NCBI RefSeq assembly: GCF_038502225.1
Contig: NC_091357.1
Span: forward strand, 11,690,647 to 11,754,646
DNA length: 64,000 nucleotides
Reading direction: 5' to 3'
From: Cherax quadricarinatus
Taxonomy: Eukaryota > Arthropoda > Malacostraca > Decapoda > Parastacidae
Numbering within the stretch: position 1 is the stretch's first letter; each line of letters begins with the position of its first letter. The notes beneath the pieces are model-generated. The model worked only from the letters and a program-made list of their open reading frames with translations, did no database searches and was not told the DNA's origin. A program made the position numbers and the translations under genes. Below, piece by piece: positions 54,625 to 64,000 of the stretch.

Positions 54625-57600
54625 GCAGGAAAAGAGGGACTATAAATGTATTAATTCAAGGATTATGTGGAGTAAAATAAAGATTGGATGTGAAAAGTGG
54701 GTTATAATAAGCGTGTATGCACCTGGAGAAGAGAGAAGTGTAGAGGAGAGAGAGAGATTTTGGGAAATGTTGAGTGAATGCGTGGGGAGTTTTGAATCAA
54801 GTGTGAGAGTAATGGTGGTTGGGGATTTCAATGCTAAAGTGGGTAAAAATGTTATGGAAGGAGTAGTAGGTAAATTTGGGGTGCCAGGGGTAAATGTAAA
54901 TGGGGAGCCTTTAATTGAGCTATGTGTAGAAAGAAATTTGGTAATAAGTAATACATATTTTATGAAAAAGAGGATAAATAAATATACAAGGTATGATGTA
55001 GCACGTAATGAAAGTAGTTTATTAGATTATGTATTGGTGGATAAAAGGTTGATGGGTAGGCTCCAGGATGTACATGTTTATAGAGGGGCAACTGATATAT
55101 CGGATCATTATTTAGTTGTAGCTACAGTTAGAGTAAGAGGTAGATGGGAAAAGAGGAAGGTGGCAACAACAAGTAAGAGGGAGGTGAAAGTGTATAAACT
55201 AAGGGAGGAGGAAGTTCGGGCGAGATATAAGCGACTATTGGCAGAAAGGTGGGCTAGTGCAAAGATGAGTAGTGGGGGGGTTGAAGAGGGTTGGAATAGT
55301 TTTAAAAATGCAGTATTAGAATGTGGGGCAGAAGTTTGTGGTTATAGGAGGGTGGGGGCAGGAGGAAAGAGGAGTGATTGGTGGAATGATGAAGTAAAGG
55401 GTGTGATAAAAGAGAAAAAGGTAGCTTATGAGAGGTTTTTACAAAGCAGAAGTGTTATAAGAAGAGCAGAGTATATGGAGAGTAAAAGAAAGGTAAAGAG
55501 AGTGGTGAGAGAGTGCAAAAGGAGAGCAGATGATAGAGTGGGAGAGGCACTGTCAAGAAATTTTAATGAAAATAAGAAAAAATTTTGGAGTGAGTTAAAC
55601 AAGTTAAGAAAGCCTAGGGAAAATATGGATTTGTCAGTTAAAAACAGAGTAGGGGAGTTAGTAGATGGGGAGATGGAGGTATTGGGTAGATGGCGAGAAT
55701 ATTTTGAGGAACTTTTAAATGTTAAGGAAGAAACAGAGGCAGTAATTTCATGCACTGGTCAGGGAGGTATACCATCTTTTAGGAGTGAAGAAGAGCAGAA
55801 TGTAAGTGTGGGGGAGGTACGTGAGGCATTACGTAAAATGAAAGGGGGTAAAGCAGCTGGAACTGATGGGATCATGACAGAAACGTTAAAAGCAGGGGGG
55901 GATATAGTGTTGGAGTGGTTGGTACTTTTGTTTAATAAATGTATGAAAGAGGGGAAGGTACCTAGGGATTGGCAGAGAGCATGTATAGTCCCTTTATATA
56001 AAGGGAAAGGGGACAAAAGAGACTGTAAAAATTATAGAGGAATAAGCTTACTGAGTATACCAGGAAAAGTGTACGGTAGGGTTATAATTGAAAGAATTAG
56101 AGGTAAGACAGAATGTAGGATTGCGGATGAGCAAGGAGGTTTTAGAGTGGGTAGGGGATGTGTAGATCAGGTGTTTACATTGAAGCATATATGTGAACAG
56201 TATTTAGATAAAGATAGGGAAGTTTTTATTGCATTTATGGATTTAGAAAAGGCATATGATAGAGTGGATAGAGGAGCAATGTGGCAGATGTTGCAAGTAT
56301 ATGGAATAGGTGGTAAGTTATTAAATGCTGTAAAGAGTTTTTATGAGGATAGTGAGGCTCAGGTTAGGGTGTGTAGAAGAGAGGGAGACTACTTCCCGGT
56401 AAAAGTAGGTCTTAGACAGGGATGTGTAATGTCATCATGGTTGTTTAATATATTTATAGATGGGGTTGTAAAGGAAGTAAATGCTAGGGTGTTTGGGAGA
56501 GGGGTGGGATTAAATTATGGGGAATCAAATTCAAAATGGGAATTGACACAGTTACTTTTTGCTGATGATACTGTGCTTATGGGAGATTCTAAAGAAAAAT
56601 TGCAAAGGTTAGTGGATGAGTTTGGGAATGTGTGTAAAGGTAGAAAGTTGAAAGTGAACATAGAAAAGAGTAAGGTGATGAGGGTGTCAAATGATTTAGA
56701 TAAAGAAAAATTGGATATCAAATTGGGGAGGAGGAGTATGGAAGAAGTGAATGTTTTCAGATACTTGGGAGTTGACGTGTCGGCGGATGGATTTATGAAG
56801 GATGAGGTTAATCATAGAATTGATGAGGGAAAAAAGGTGAGTGGTGCGTTGAGGTAGATGTGGAGTCAAAAAACGTTATCTATGGAGGCAAAAAAGGGAA
56901 TGTATGAAAGTATAGTAGTACCAACACTCTTATATGGATGTGAAGCTTGGGTGGTAAATGCAGCAGCGAGGAGACGGTTGGAGGCAGTGGAGATGTCCTG
57001 TCTAAGGGCAATGTGTGGTGTAAATATTATGCAAAAAATTCGGAGTGTGGAAATTAGGAGAAGGTGTGGAGTTAATAAAAGCATTAGTCAGAGGGCAGAA
57101 GAGGGGTTGTTGAGGTGGTTTGGTCATTTAGAGAGAATGGATCAAAGTAGAATGACATGGAAAGCATATAAATCTATAGGGGAAGGAAAGAGGGGTAGGG
57201 GTCGTCCTCGAAAGGGTTGGAAAGAGGGGGTAAAGGAGGTTTTGTGGGTGAGGGGCTTGGATTTCCAGCAAGCGTGCGTGAGCGTGTTAGATAGGAGTGA
57301 ATGGAGACGAATGATACTTGGGACCTGACGATCTGTTGGAGTGTGAGCAGGGTAATATTTAGTGAAGGGATTCAGGGAAACCGGTTATTTTCATATAGTC
57401 GGACTTGAGTCCTGGAAATGGGAAGTACAATGCCTGCACTTTAAAGGAGGGGTTTGGGATATTGGCAGTTTGGAGGGATATGTTGTGTATCTCTATACAT
57501 ATATGCTTCTAAACTGTTGTATTCTGAGCACCTCTGCAAAAGCAGTGATAATGTGTGAGTGTGGTGAAAGTGTTGAATGATGATGAAAGTATTTTCTTTT

Positions 57601-57675
57601 TGGGGATTTTCTTTTTTTTTTTTTTTGGGTCACCCTGCCTCGGTGGGAGACGGCCGACTTGTTGGAAAAAAAAAA
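54625..57675 (+). mobile_element. RTE-like LINE copy 3, nearly intact coding region
   Basis: Runs from a 5'-truncated endonuclease just after the S element through RT to a 3' UTR and the tail gggtcaccctgcctcggtgg, gacggccgacttgttgg and poly-A. Only one stop interrupts the frame. Copies 1 and 2 and several tail fragments belong to the same family. Confidence 0.92.
54640..57328 (+). pseudogene. RTE endonuclease-reverse transcriptase with one in-frame TAG
   Basis: One continuous frame from within the S/RTE junction to the stop at 57328, broken only by TAG at 56855-56857 (GALR-stop-MWSQ), where copy 1 has serine. Endonuclease part: VIISVYAPGEERS, VVGDFNAKVG, LLDYVLVDKR and the SDH box of ISDHYLVVATV; the first motifs are lost by truncation. 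RT part: GGKAAGTDGI, DWQRACIVPLYKGKGDKRDC, NYRGISLLS, motif A FIAFMDLEKAYDRVDR, motif B LRQGCVMSSWLFNIFIDGVV and catalytic FADDTVLM. C-terminus: LLYGCEAWV, CLRAMCGVNIMQ and RGRGRPRKGW. RTE-type LINEs move by target-primed reverse transcription and often mobilise SINEs. The first ATG at 54602 lies in the S element and is not native. Confidence 0.92.
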
Positions 57676-60013
57676 ACAGTAATTATGTATCAATTAAAAT
57701 AAACCTACAAGTACATTGTATTTTTAAAGGGGCAAGTTATGGAAGAATTTTGCCTCATAATTTGGATCGATATATCAGCATGAGCGAAATTAAGAAAAAT
57801 AACTGAAACCATTCATTAACGAAAAAGATATAATGGAGAATAAAGAGCAATATATTTAGCAAAATAATTAGTAGGAAGCAAAAAGTCTAATGCCTTACAT
57901 GGTGACCTCATTTATGGAGGATCAATACACCAGTGGCCAAATCCTAATTTGTTTTACTTTCATTGTCAAGTGGAAGCAAATAAAATTAATAAACATTAAA
58001 TACATTGCTGATTACATACTGTCGAGCCAAATAGTCAAACGCTGTATGTACTGGTGACCTCACGCAAATATCAATTAGCCACAGTGTCAAAAACTAATTT
58101 AAACAAAAATTACTTTTAAAAGTTTGTCAAAAATCTGGGAATTTTTACATGCATCAAAATTAAGCAAGCTATTCACACTGCATTTATTTTTCATCATTAA
58201 TAAATGCATGATTACAACAGCAGCAGGTGATACACAAGCACACAAAATATAAACAACATGCCTTTTGCTACTACCTTATTTAGTTGCTTAACTTAATGTA
58301 ACCCTTTCACCGTCAGAAGCAAGTTGTCAGTTTATTTAAATTTGTTGAACTGCATGATATATACATATTACAACAACTTCATAACCGAGGTGCAAAGTTG
58401 CCGTCAGCAAATCCAGATTTCGTTTGGAAAATTTTGTTACTTATTGATGGATGGTCATGCTAGTTGGGAAGTGCCAGTCAGTAACTCTCACCATAAGATT
58501 ACTCTCGTTTACTTTCATCAAAATTTAAACACCCTAGAACACCTACTGGTATATTAAAAAAATGAGAAGAGACAAGACAATATATGAAGGAAGAGTAAAT
58601 AGCAATTAACCTTGTACCCTCTGGAAAGTATGGTTGAATTAACCCTCAAAGTGCACAATCCTTTATAATTAAACATCTGTGTGTGTAACAACAAACCTGA
58701 TTAAATCTCAATGTACTTACCACTAGTACTATTTTGAGCTAAAGTACAAAATCTTACTCAAAACCTTGGAGAAAAGATTGATACTATATATGTGCCCCAT
58801 ACAGCAAGCCAATTTGTTTTCTAACTGAAAAAGGGAGGAACAAGACTGCTGATGACCTAGTGAATGGCTTCATTGTGATGCCTGAAACCTTCCTACTGAT
58901 ACTGATACTGTGGTGGGATCATGTCTGGAAGATCAGACCAACAATAATTGACCTAAATAATTCTCAAAAGCTCCTTCTTGAGTTTTAAAATACGTAAACT
59001 AATACAGTCACTACATATCTGTTAACCGGTGTAGCACAACAATCCTAAAAAGTTATCAAGGATGACTAGAGGAATGTCCAACATTGGAACCAGTGGAAAG
59101 ACAGGAGGAGACTAGGTCCCTTGAAAACTTAAGGGACAGAGCATACATTCTCACATATGCCTTAGTAACGGCTTGTTAAAACAGATACTGGCCAGTCTCT
59201 GCCAGAGTTAACAGATAAATAGCAGGGATCCAGCAAAATGCATGTCTAGGACCTCAAAATGCAACTGGGACCCACTGGTCTTAAAGCAGTAGATGATAGG
59301 AGGGGTTGGCTTCCAAGGAAAAATGATCTGCCACACCATCTTGAGAGCCAAGCAAACCAGTGTAAGTAGCAGCCAAGTAAAGCCTGGAGCATGTAAAGGG
59401 ACATCGTTGAGAACTGGCTACCACAAATCCCAAAGATAATTCTGAGTACAAGAACTCAAAAAAATGTGGCAATGGCTGAAGAAGTCTCCACAATAAAGAG
59501 GCAAGAGCAATGTGTACGCACAATGGAAGCAGGCTGACAATTACAGTGGGTGGATCAGAGGCCTTGGCTGGTGCCTGCACAACACCACAGGGTAACAACT
59601 GGAGCAGAGTTGAACAAGAGTTTAGAGCATTCAGACCTAACCAGCATTAAAAAAAGCAATAGGTAAGGACAGGATTCACATTTTCCAACCAAGTTCCTAG
59701 GGTACTACAGCAGAAATTGAGCATTAAAATACTTATTAACAAGGATTAAAATAAATTTGTGTAACTTTTTTTTTTTTATCTTGAAATACAATAAATACAT
59801 GTACCGTAAACATGAAATATTCATAGGTTCTTTAATTCCAAAGCATGCATAGCACAACCATTCCTTAATTTAAAAGCAAATAAATTAACAAGTAATACTA
59901 GTACAATTCTCATTAGTGAAATGTGTCTGATGGCAATAGGGTTAAAATAAGCCATTTTGTTACTGAAATGGCCATTGTTGTACTGTACTTTTTATTTTTA
60001 TTGCCACAAGTCA
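57676..60013. other. 2.3 kb AT-rich stretch between the two candidate last exons
   Basis: No recognised coding or repeat. If the exons at 54004 and 60014 belong to one gene, this would be intron or 3' region on the minus strand. Confidence 0.4.
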
Positions 60014-60049
60014 TCAGTCGTCATTGGCCTTCTCAAAATGCATTACATC
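60014..60049 (-). CDS. Candidate alternative last exon (11 residues) of an unknown host gene
   Basis: On the minus strand, a CTTTCAG acceptor (60050-60056) is followed by 11 codons, DVMHFEKANDD, and TGA at 60016-60014. AATAAA hexamers follow almost at once (minus strand of 60002-59997 and 59996-59991). The peptide matches the one at 54004-54066 at D-x-M-x-F-E-K and both have an asparagine soon after, suggesting duplicated, alternatively used 3' ends. Phase 0 is assumed; the other frames hit stops within a few codons. The gene is not identified and lies to the right, beyond what I could read. Confidence 0.45.
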   Translation of the reverse strand, partial: DVMHFEKANDD

Positions 60050-60644
60050 CTGAAAGTTGGTGACAAATAACACATAAGGACAGTACCAGGAAATAAAAAT
60101 TAGAAATTCTAGTACAATTAAGTAAGAAATATTTAAAATACATTTCCCTATACAGTATCATGTTTTAAAAACTAAGTATTCCATTCACTGAACTATACAT
60201 ACTTTTACATTTTTATCTCTTAATTACAGTGTTAATAGCAGATTTACCAAATACAATGAACTAAACTGCAACAACACTACACAGATTACTATCTATTTAA
60301 AAATAAAGAAAGACTTAAAATCTGTATGTATGCACATAGGAAAGACAAGTCCTTTCCTAAGAGCAAGAGATCACTGCATTCTGATGCTGGTACATAGAAA
60401 AAGATGCAGAGAAGACAATGGACAAAAGAGGAAGGACACTACAAGTGCCAGAGACAATTTTTGACACCAATGAAGTAGGATACAGTACAGCTCAGGCAGT
60501 AAAAAACCAAATACTGTCTGCCAAGAAAAGTAATGTGAAGGATACAAGGGAATTGGTTAACCCTCACAGAAGAGCAACTTCTTTTAGAAACAGTTTCAGT
60601 AATTAGTCCATCCTTTTATCATGAATGATAAACATTAAGTTTCC
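60050..60644. other. Non-coding stretch
   Basis: AT-rich. The ORF at 60418-60606 has no recognisable motif and is not called. Confidence 0.35.
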
Positions 60645-61093
60645 ATGTAGGTAGTAGGTTGGTAGACAGCAACCGCCCAGGGAGGTACTACTGTCCTGCC
60701 AAGTGAGTGTAAAACGAAAGCCTGTAATTGTTTTACATGATGGTAGGATTGCTGGCATCCTTTTTTCTGTCTCATGAACATGCAAGATTTCAGGTACATC
60801 TTGCTACTTGCTACTATATGTACAAGCATATATATACACACCCCTATGGGTTTTCTTCTATTTTCTTTCTAGTTCTTATTCTTGTTTATTTCCTCTTACC
60901 TCCATGGGGAAGTGGAACAGAATTCTTCCTCTGTAAGCCATGCGTGTTGTAAGAGGCGACTAAGATGCCGGGAGCAAGGGGCTAGTAACCCCTTCTCCTG
61001 TATAAATTACTAAATTTAAAAAGAGAAACTTTTGTTTTTCTTTTTGGGCCACCCTGCCTTGGTGGGATACGGCCGGTTTGTTGAAAGAAGAAA
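60645..61093 (+). mobile_element. S retroposon, full length, plus
   Basis: Head gtaggtagtaggttggtag, full internal blocks and tail gggccaccctgccttggtgg, ggccggtttgttgaaagaag. It lacks the roughly 35 bp around the acacttaggccacactac block found in 46060-46524. Confidence 0.85.
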
Positions 61094-62313
61094 AGTTTTT
61101 GTTGCCACTTCATTGCCAAATGTATCATGACTGCTGTATTTAGTGTACTGTAATACACAAACCTAAATAAACCTAACAAAGAAAACTGCATTTGAAAAAG
61201 TAGGAAGCAATTAACATCATGTACTGAGTAAAAAAAAATTCACATAGTAAAATGAGAGGTTGGAACAACTGGAATGAAATCTATGACAAAGTGACATATT
61301 AAACAGGAAAGAAAAGGATGGGTGAACAGCATATTCCCAGAATGATATAAATTCATGGACAATACTACACACAAGACAACTCAAGAAACTGAAAAGACAG
61401 GAGCACTAGCAGGATTTTTTTTTTTTATCACCGCCATCTCTCACCAAGGTAGGGAGACTTCAATGCCAAGTTACCTCACCCCACAGATATGCAACCAGTT
61501 TTCAAGTTGGCTAGATCAGCAAGGCATACTACCTGGCTAAGCACAAGAGTGATTCAAGGCAACAGTGAGAGCCTTCCATAAGCCAATAAAGTATTTCTTG
61601 AATAAAAGTAGAGGAAAAACACCAAATGATATACAAGATGCCAATGCCATATGGAGGCTCAGTTGTCAAGACAATTCAAGTTAATTCAAAACCATCCAAA
61701 ATTAAAAGTCTAGCACTAGAAACCATTCAAAGATGAAAAAGAAAAAAATCCAAAGCAAAAAAAATAGCCTCTCTATTGCATGAGGAAAATAAGAAAATAC
61801 AATTACCCAAATATCTAAGTTTATGAAACTAGAAAAGGAAGACTTCTTGATACAGTACAAGCCAGAGAAAAATAAATACATATAACAAGGTAAGTACAGA
61901 ATATAATGATTATACTTCTACTTTTAACAATAAACGTTGTAATTAATTACACATACCCAAATGGTGCTTGATATTAAGAGAAACATCAAAAGAAAGAAAT
62001 TTAACATTTCACCATGTAAATACGTAGAAAATAAAAATATTTAAATTGTGAAAACATCAATCTACAAGAAGACCAAATATATATACACACACACACACAC
62101 ACATGCATTCACATACATGTGTACATGCACACACACTCATACAAACATACCCACCCCAGAGGATGATGGATTTGTGAATTCACTTGGTGACTCCAAATAA
62201 AATGAGGTAGAACTAATTCCCAATTAAGCTATTAAATTTGTTTTCATATCTTTTATATTGCACTTATGGTATTTAGTGTGGTTGTAATTTATAACATTAA
62301 TGCTGTTTCCTCA
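61094..62313. other. 1.2 kb AT-rich stretch, no gene
   Basis: Includes a short poly-T segment with ctcaccaaggtagggagac at about 61420-61460, a reversed RTE/S-type tail remnant, and a (CA)n tract at about 62085-62103. Confidence 0.45.
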
Positions 62314-62641
62314 CAGCCTCTCTTCACTTAACAACAAAGTTCCATTCCTAGGACCACATCGGTAAATGAATTCGTCGCTAAGCAAGCGGCATACTATAAT
62401 GGTAGTTGGTTTGTGTCAACGATCTTTGATATTGTTTTAATGTCACCTTTGCACAATTTATAATATTTTTAGAATATTTTTAAATGTTTATACAGTAGTG
62501 TACTGTATATTGTAATAAACAGAATAGAGGAAATCAGCTCTAATATACATTATTTACGTATGCATACTGGTCAGACAGCCTGTCGTAAATCCAAGTCGTC
62601 GGTAAACAAGTAGTACTACATTGCTAAGAGAGGAGAGGCTG
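62314..62641. mobile_element. 328-bp pogo/Tigger-type MITE
   Basis: Left end CAGCCTCTCTTCACTTAAC at 62314 and right end, read inwards, CAGCCTCTCCTCTCTTAGC at 62641. The right flank is TA; the left flank is CA, so the duplication is imperfect. The interior has ttccattcctaggaccacat and gaattcgtcgctaagcaagc, non-coding. Confidence 0.72.
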
Positions 62642-62701
62642 TATCATCCTCATTTCCCTAAACACTTCTTTCTCCAGAGCCCCACATCTGTTTTGTATCC
62701 T

Positions 62702-62800
62702 GTTTAGTATGCATCCTCTTTTTTTTTCTAATTCAACAGGTGTCTTCCACCAAGGCAGAGTGCCCCCCTCCCCAAAAAAAAAAACTAAATTCATCATCAG
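62702..62800 (-). repeat. RTE/S-type tail remnant
   Basis: Poly-T, ttcaacaggtgtcttccacc and aaggcagagtgcccc read in reverse like the RTE/S 3' terminus; degenerate. Confidence 0.5.
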
Positions 62801-62939
62801 CGAGGTAAAAAGCTCAGTACCAAGGCACAATCCAGGCACCTCTATAGTTTATCCTCACAACTGACAAAAACACCCACCATTCTTACCACTAATAGATATA
62901 AAATAAGCATAATAATCACCTCGGTAGAAGGCAGAAAAA

Positions 62940-63985
62940 TAGAGTGATCCAGAGGGTGGTGGATAATATAACATTCAATGGTAATAAGTTTCAGCTGCTT
63001 AGATATGGAAAGAATGAAGAATGCAAGAGGGACACTTTGTACAATACCCGAGAGGACCATCAAACAGCACAAAAGGAACACCCAGAAGACCTGGGAGTAA
63101 TTAACTGGCTGACCTTTGTGTCAAAAAACTAGGTAAATGTCACGATAACCATTATATAGATGGGGTGGATAAGGAGAACTCCAAAACATAAGAAATGGTG
63201 CCACTTGTGACAATTTAAAATAATTTGTGTTCTCTCATTTAGAGTACTGCTAATTGCTGACAGCCCTGGTCAGAGAAACAGGTACTGGAGCTGGAAAGGT
63301 ACAGAGATCATTTAAAGCCTGCATAGAGCCAATAATTATTTAAATTACTGGGAATGTTTCAGTATCCTAAACATGTAATTAATGAAGAGAGAAAAATATA
63401 CGATAATATATACCATACATGAAAAGTACCTGTGGGCCATGCCCCAAATTTGTACAATGCTATAACATATCAGTGAAAAGTGTAAAATAAACCCAGTGAA
63501 TGGCAGGGGCACCATGGGCATAACAGAACACTCAACATCTGTGGTTCAAGACTATTCAACATCTTACCAGAAGATATAAACACACTGCTGGAACAAGAGT
63601 ACATAGTTTTCAAGAGGTAACTGGACAAGTTCTCCATGGGAAAGTGGAACAGAATTCTTCCTCCGTAAGCCATGCGTGTCGTAAGAGGCGACTAAAATGC
63701 CAGGAGCAAGGGGCTAGTAACCCCTTCTCCTGTATATATTACTAAATGTAAAAGGAGAAACTTTCGTTTTTCCTTTTGGGCCACCCCGCCTCGGTGGGAT
63801 ACGGCCGGTGTGTTGAAAGAAAGAACTGGACAAGTATCTTCAAGTCCCAGATCAACCAGATTGTGATGGGGAGGCGAGCCAGCAGGCTGTCAGTAGCAAC
63901 AACATGAATGACCAAGTAAGCAGCAAACAAGTCTGATCCAAGACCAGGCTCTTGGAGTACAAAAAAATCTCAAGATTCAAAGATA
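62940..63985 (+). mobile_element. Ancient LINE-B-like copy, interrupted by S
   Basis: Broken coding traces in the LINE-B order: a NYWECF-like segment at about 63335, and a VPDQP and SSNN-type segment at 63836-63910 equivalent to LDKHLKSVPDQPGC. No open frame of length remains. An S fragment at 63631-63823 splits it. Confidence 0.55.
63631..63823 (+). mobile_element. S retroposon, 5'-truncated, with 12-bp target duplication
   Basis: Starts at tctccatgggaaagtggaac and has all the 3' S blocks and the gggccaccccgcctcggtgg tail ending in tgttgaaagaaag. aactggacaagt flanks it perfectly at 63619-63630 and 63824-63835. Confidence 0.9.
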
Positions 63986-64000
63986 TGTCAAAGGCACAGG

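Noticed and set aside
60418..60606. 62-codon ORF MDKRGRTLQVPETIF... as a small gene
   Set aside because: No homology recognised, no promoter or splice signal, and AT-rich surroundings. Length is compatible with chance.

Overview
This window looks like nuclear DNA of an arthropod, most likely a decapod crustacean such as a crayfish or lobster. No prokaryotic operon, phage or CRISPR locus is present. Almost every reading frame of any length belongs to a retroelement: Penelope-like, I/Jockey-like, RTE-like, and three CR1/L2-like families called here LINE-A, LINE-B and LINE-C. These are embedded in AC/GTAC, AT and palindromic tandem repeats, SINE-like retroposons and pogo/Tigger-type DNA transposons. 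The crustacean assignment is inferred from this repeat mix and from recalled decapod repeats; it has not been searched.

Layout. 1-2991 holds two Penelope-like elements (PLEs) fused head to head, the second with a GIY-YIG endonuclease ORF and an embedded terminal-repeat-like module. 2992-5888 is a 14-bp-period GTAC(AC)n array split by a 5'-truncated LINE-A. 5889-11375 is a nearly full-length but broken I-like LINE (gag zinc knuckles, endonuclease, RT, RNase H, C-terminal CCHC). 11376-32568 is comparatively repeat-poor, with decayed LINE-B and LINE-C fragments and no recognised coding sequence. It lies just downstream of a candidate first exon and TATA promoter on the minus strand (32569-32712), so it may be intron. 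33000-42130 is dense in repeats: a 31-bp palindromic minisatellite, a TIR MITE, serial LINE-A 3' ends separated by AC tracts, a 128-bp near-perfect palindrome, and a cluster of a short retroposon called here R. 42580-47490 holds two RTE copies, the second split by three later insertions with recognisable target duplications. 48280-57675 has SINE-like S elements, Tigger MITEs, a 1.4-kb foldback element and an almost intact RTE with a single in-frame stop. 57676-64000 is AT-rich with a few more insertions.

Possible host-gene material is limited to three short segments, all on the minus strand: the first exon at 32569-32624 and two candidate alternative last exons at 60014-60049 and 54004-54066. 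The last two each follow a splice acceptor and encode similar C-termini (D-x-M-x-F-E-K). I do not recognise the genes.

The most unusual signal is a small structural module, GATRA + GC-rich hairpin + GAAAC followed by AATAAA, found in PLE terminal repeats (1938-1963, 44038-44063, 44456-44481) and near the 3' end of the I-like LINE (11331-11356). Its hairpin arms differ between families yet still pair. It resembles the hammerhead ribozymes reported from PLE terminal repeats, but with one extra A in the core. The second theme is that every LINE-A 3' end in the window runs straight into an AC-type microsatellite.
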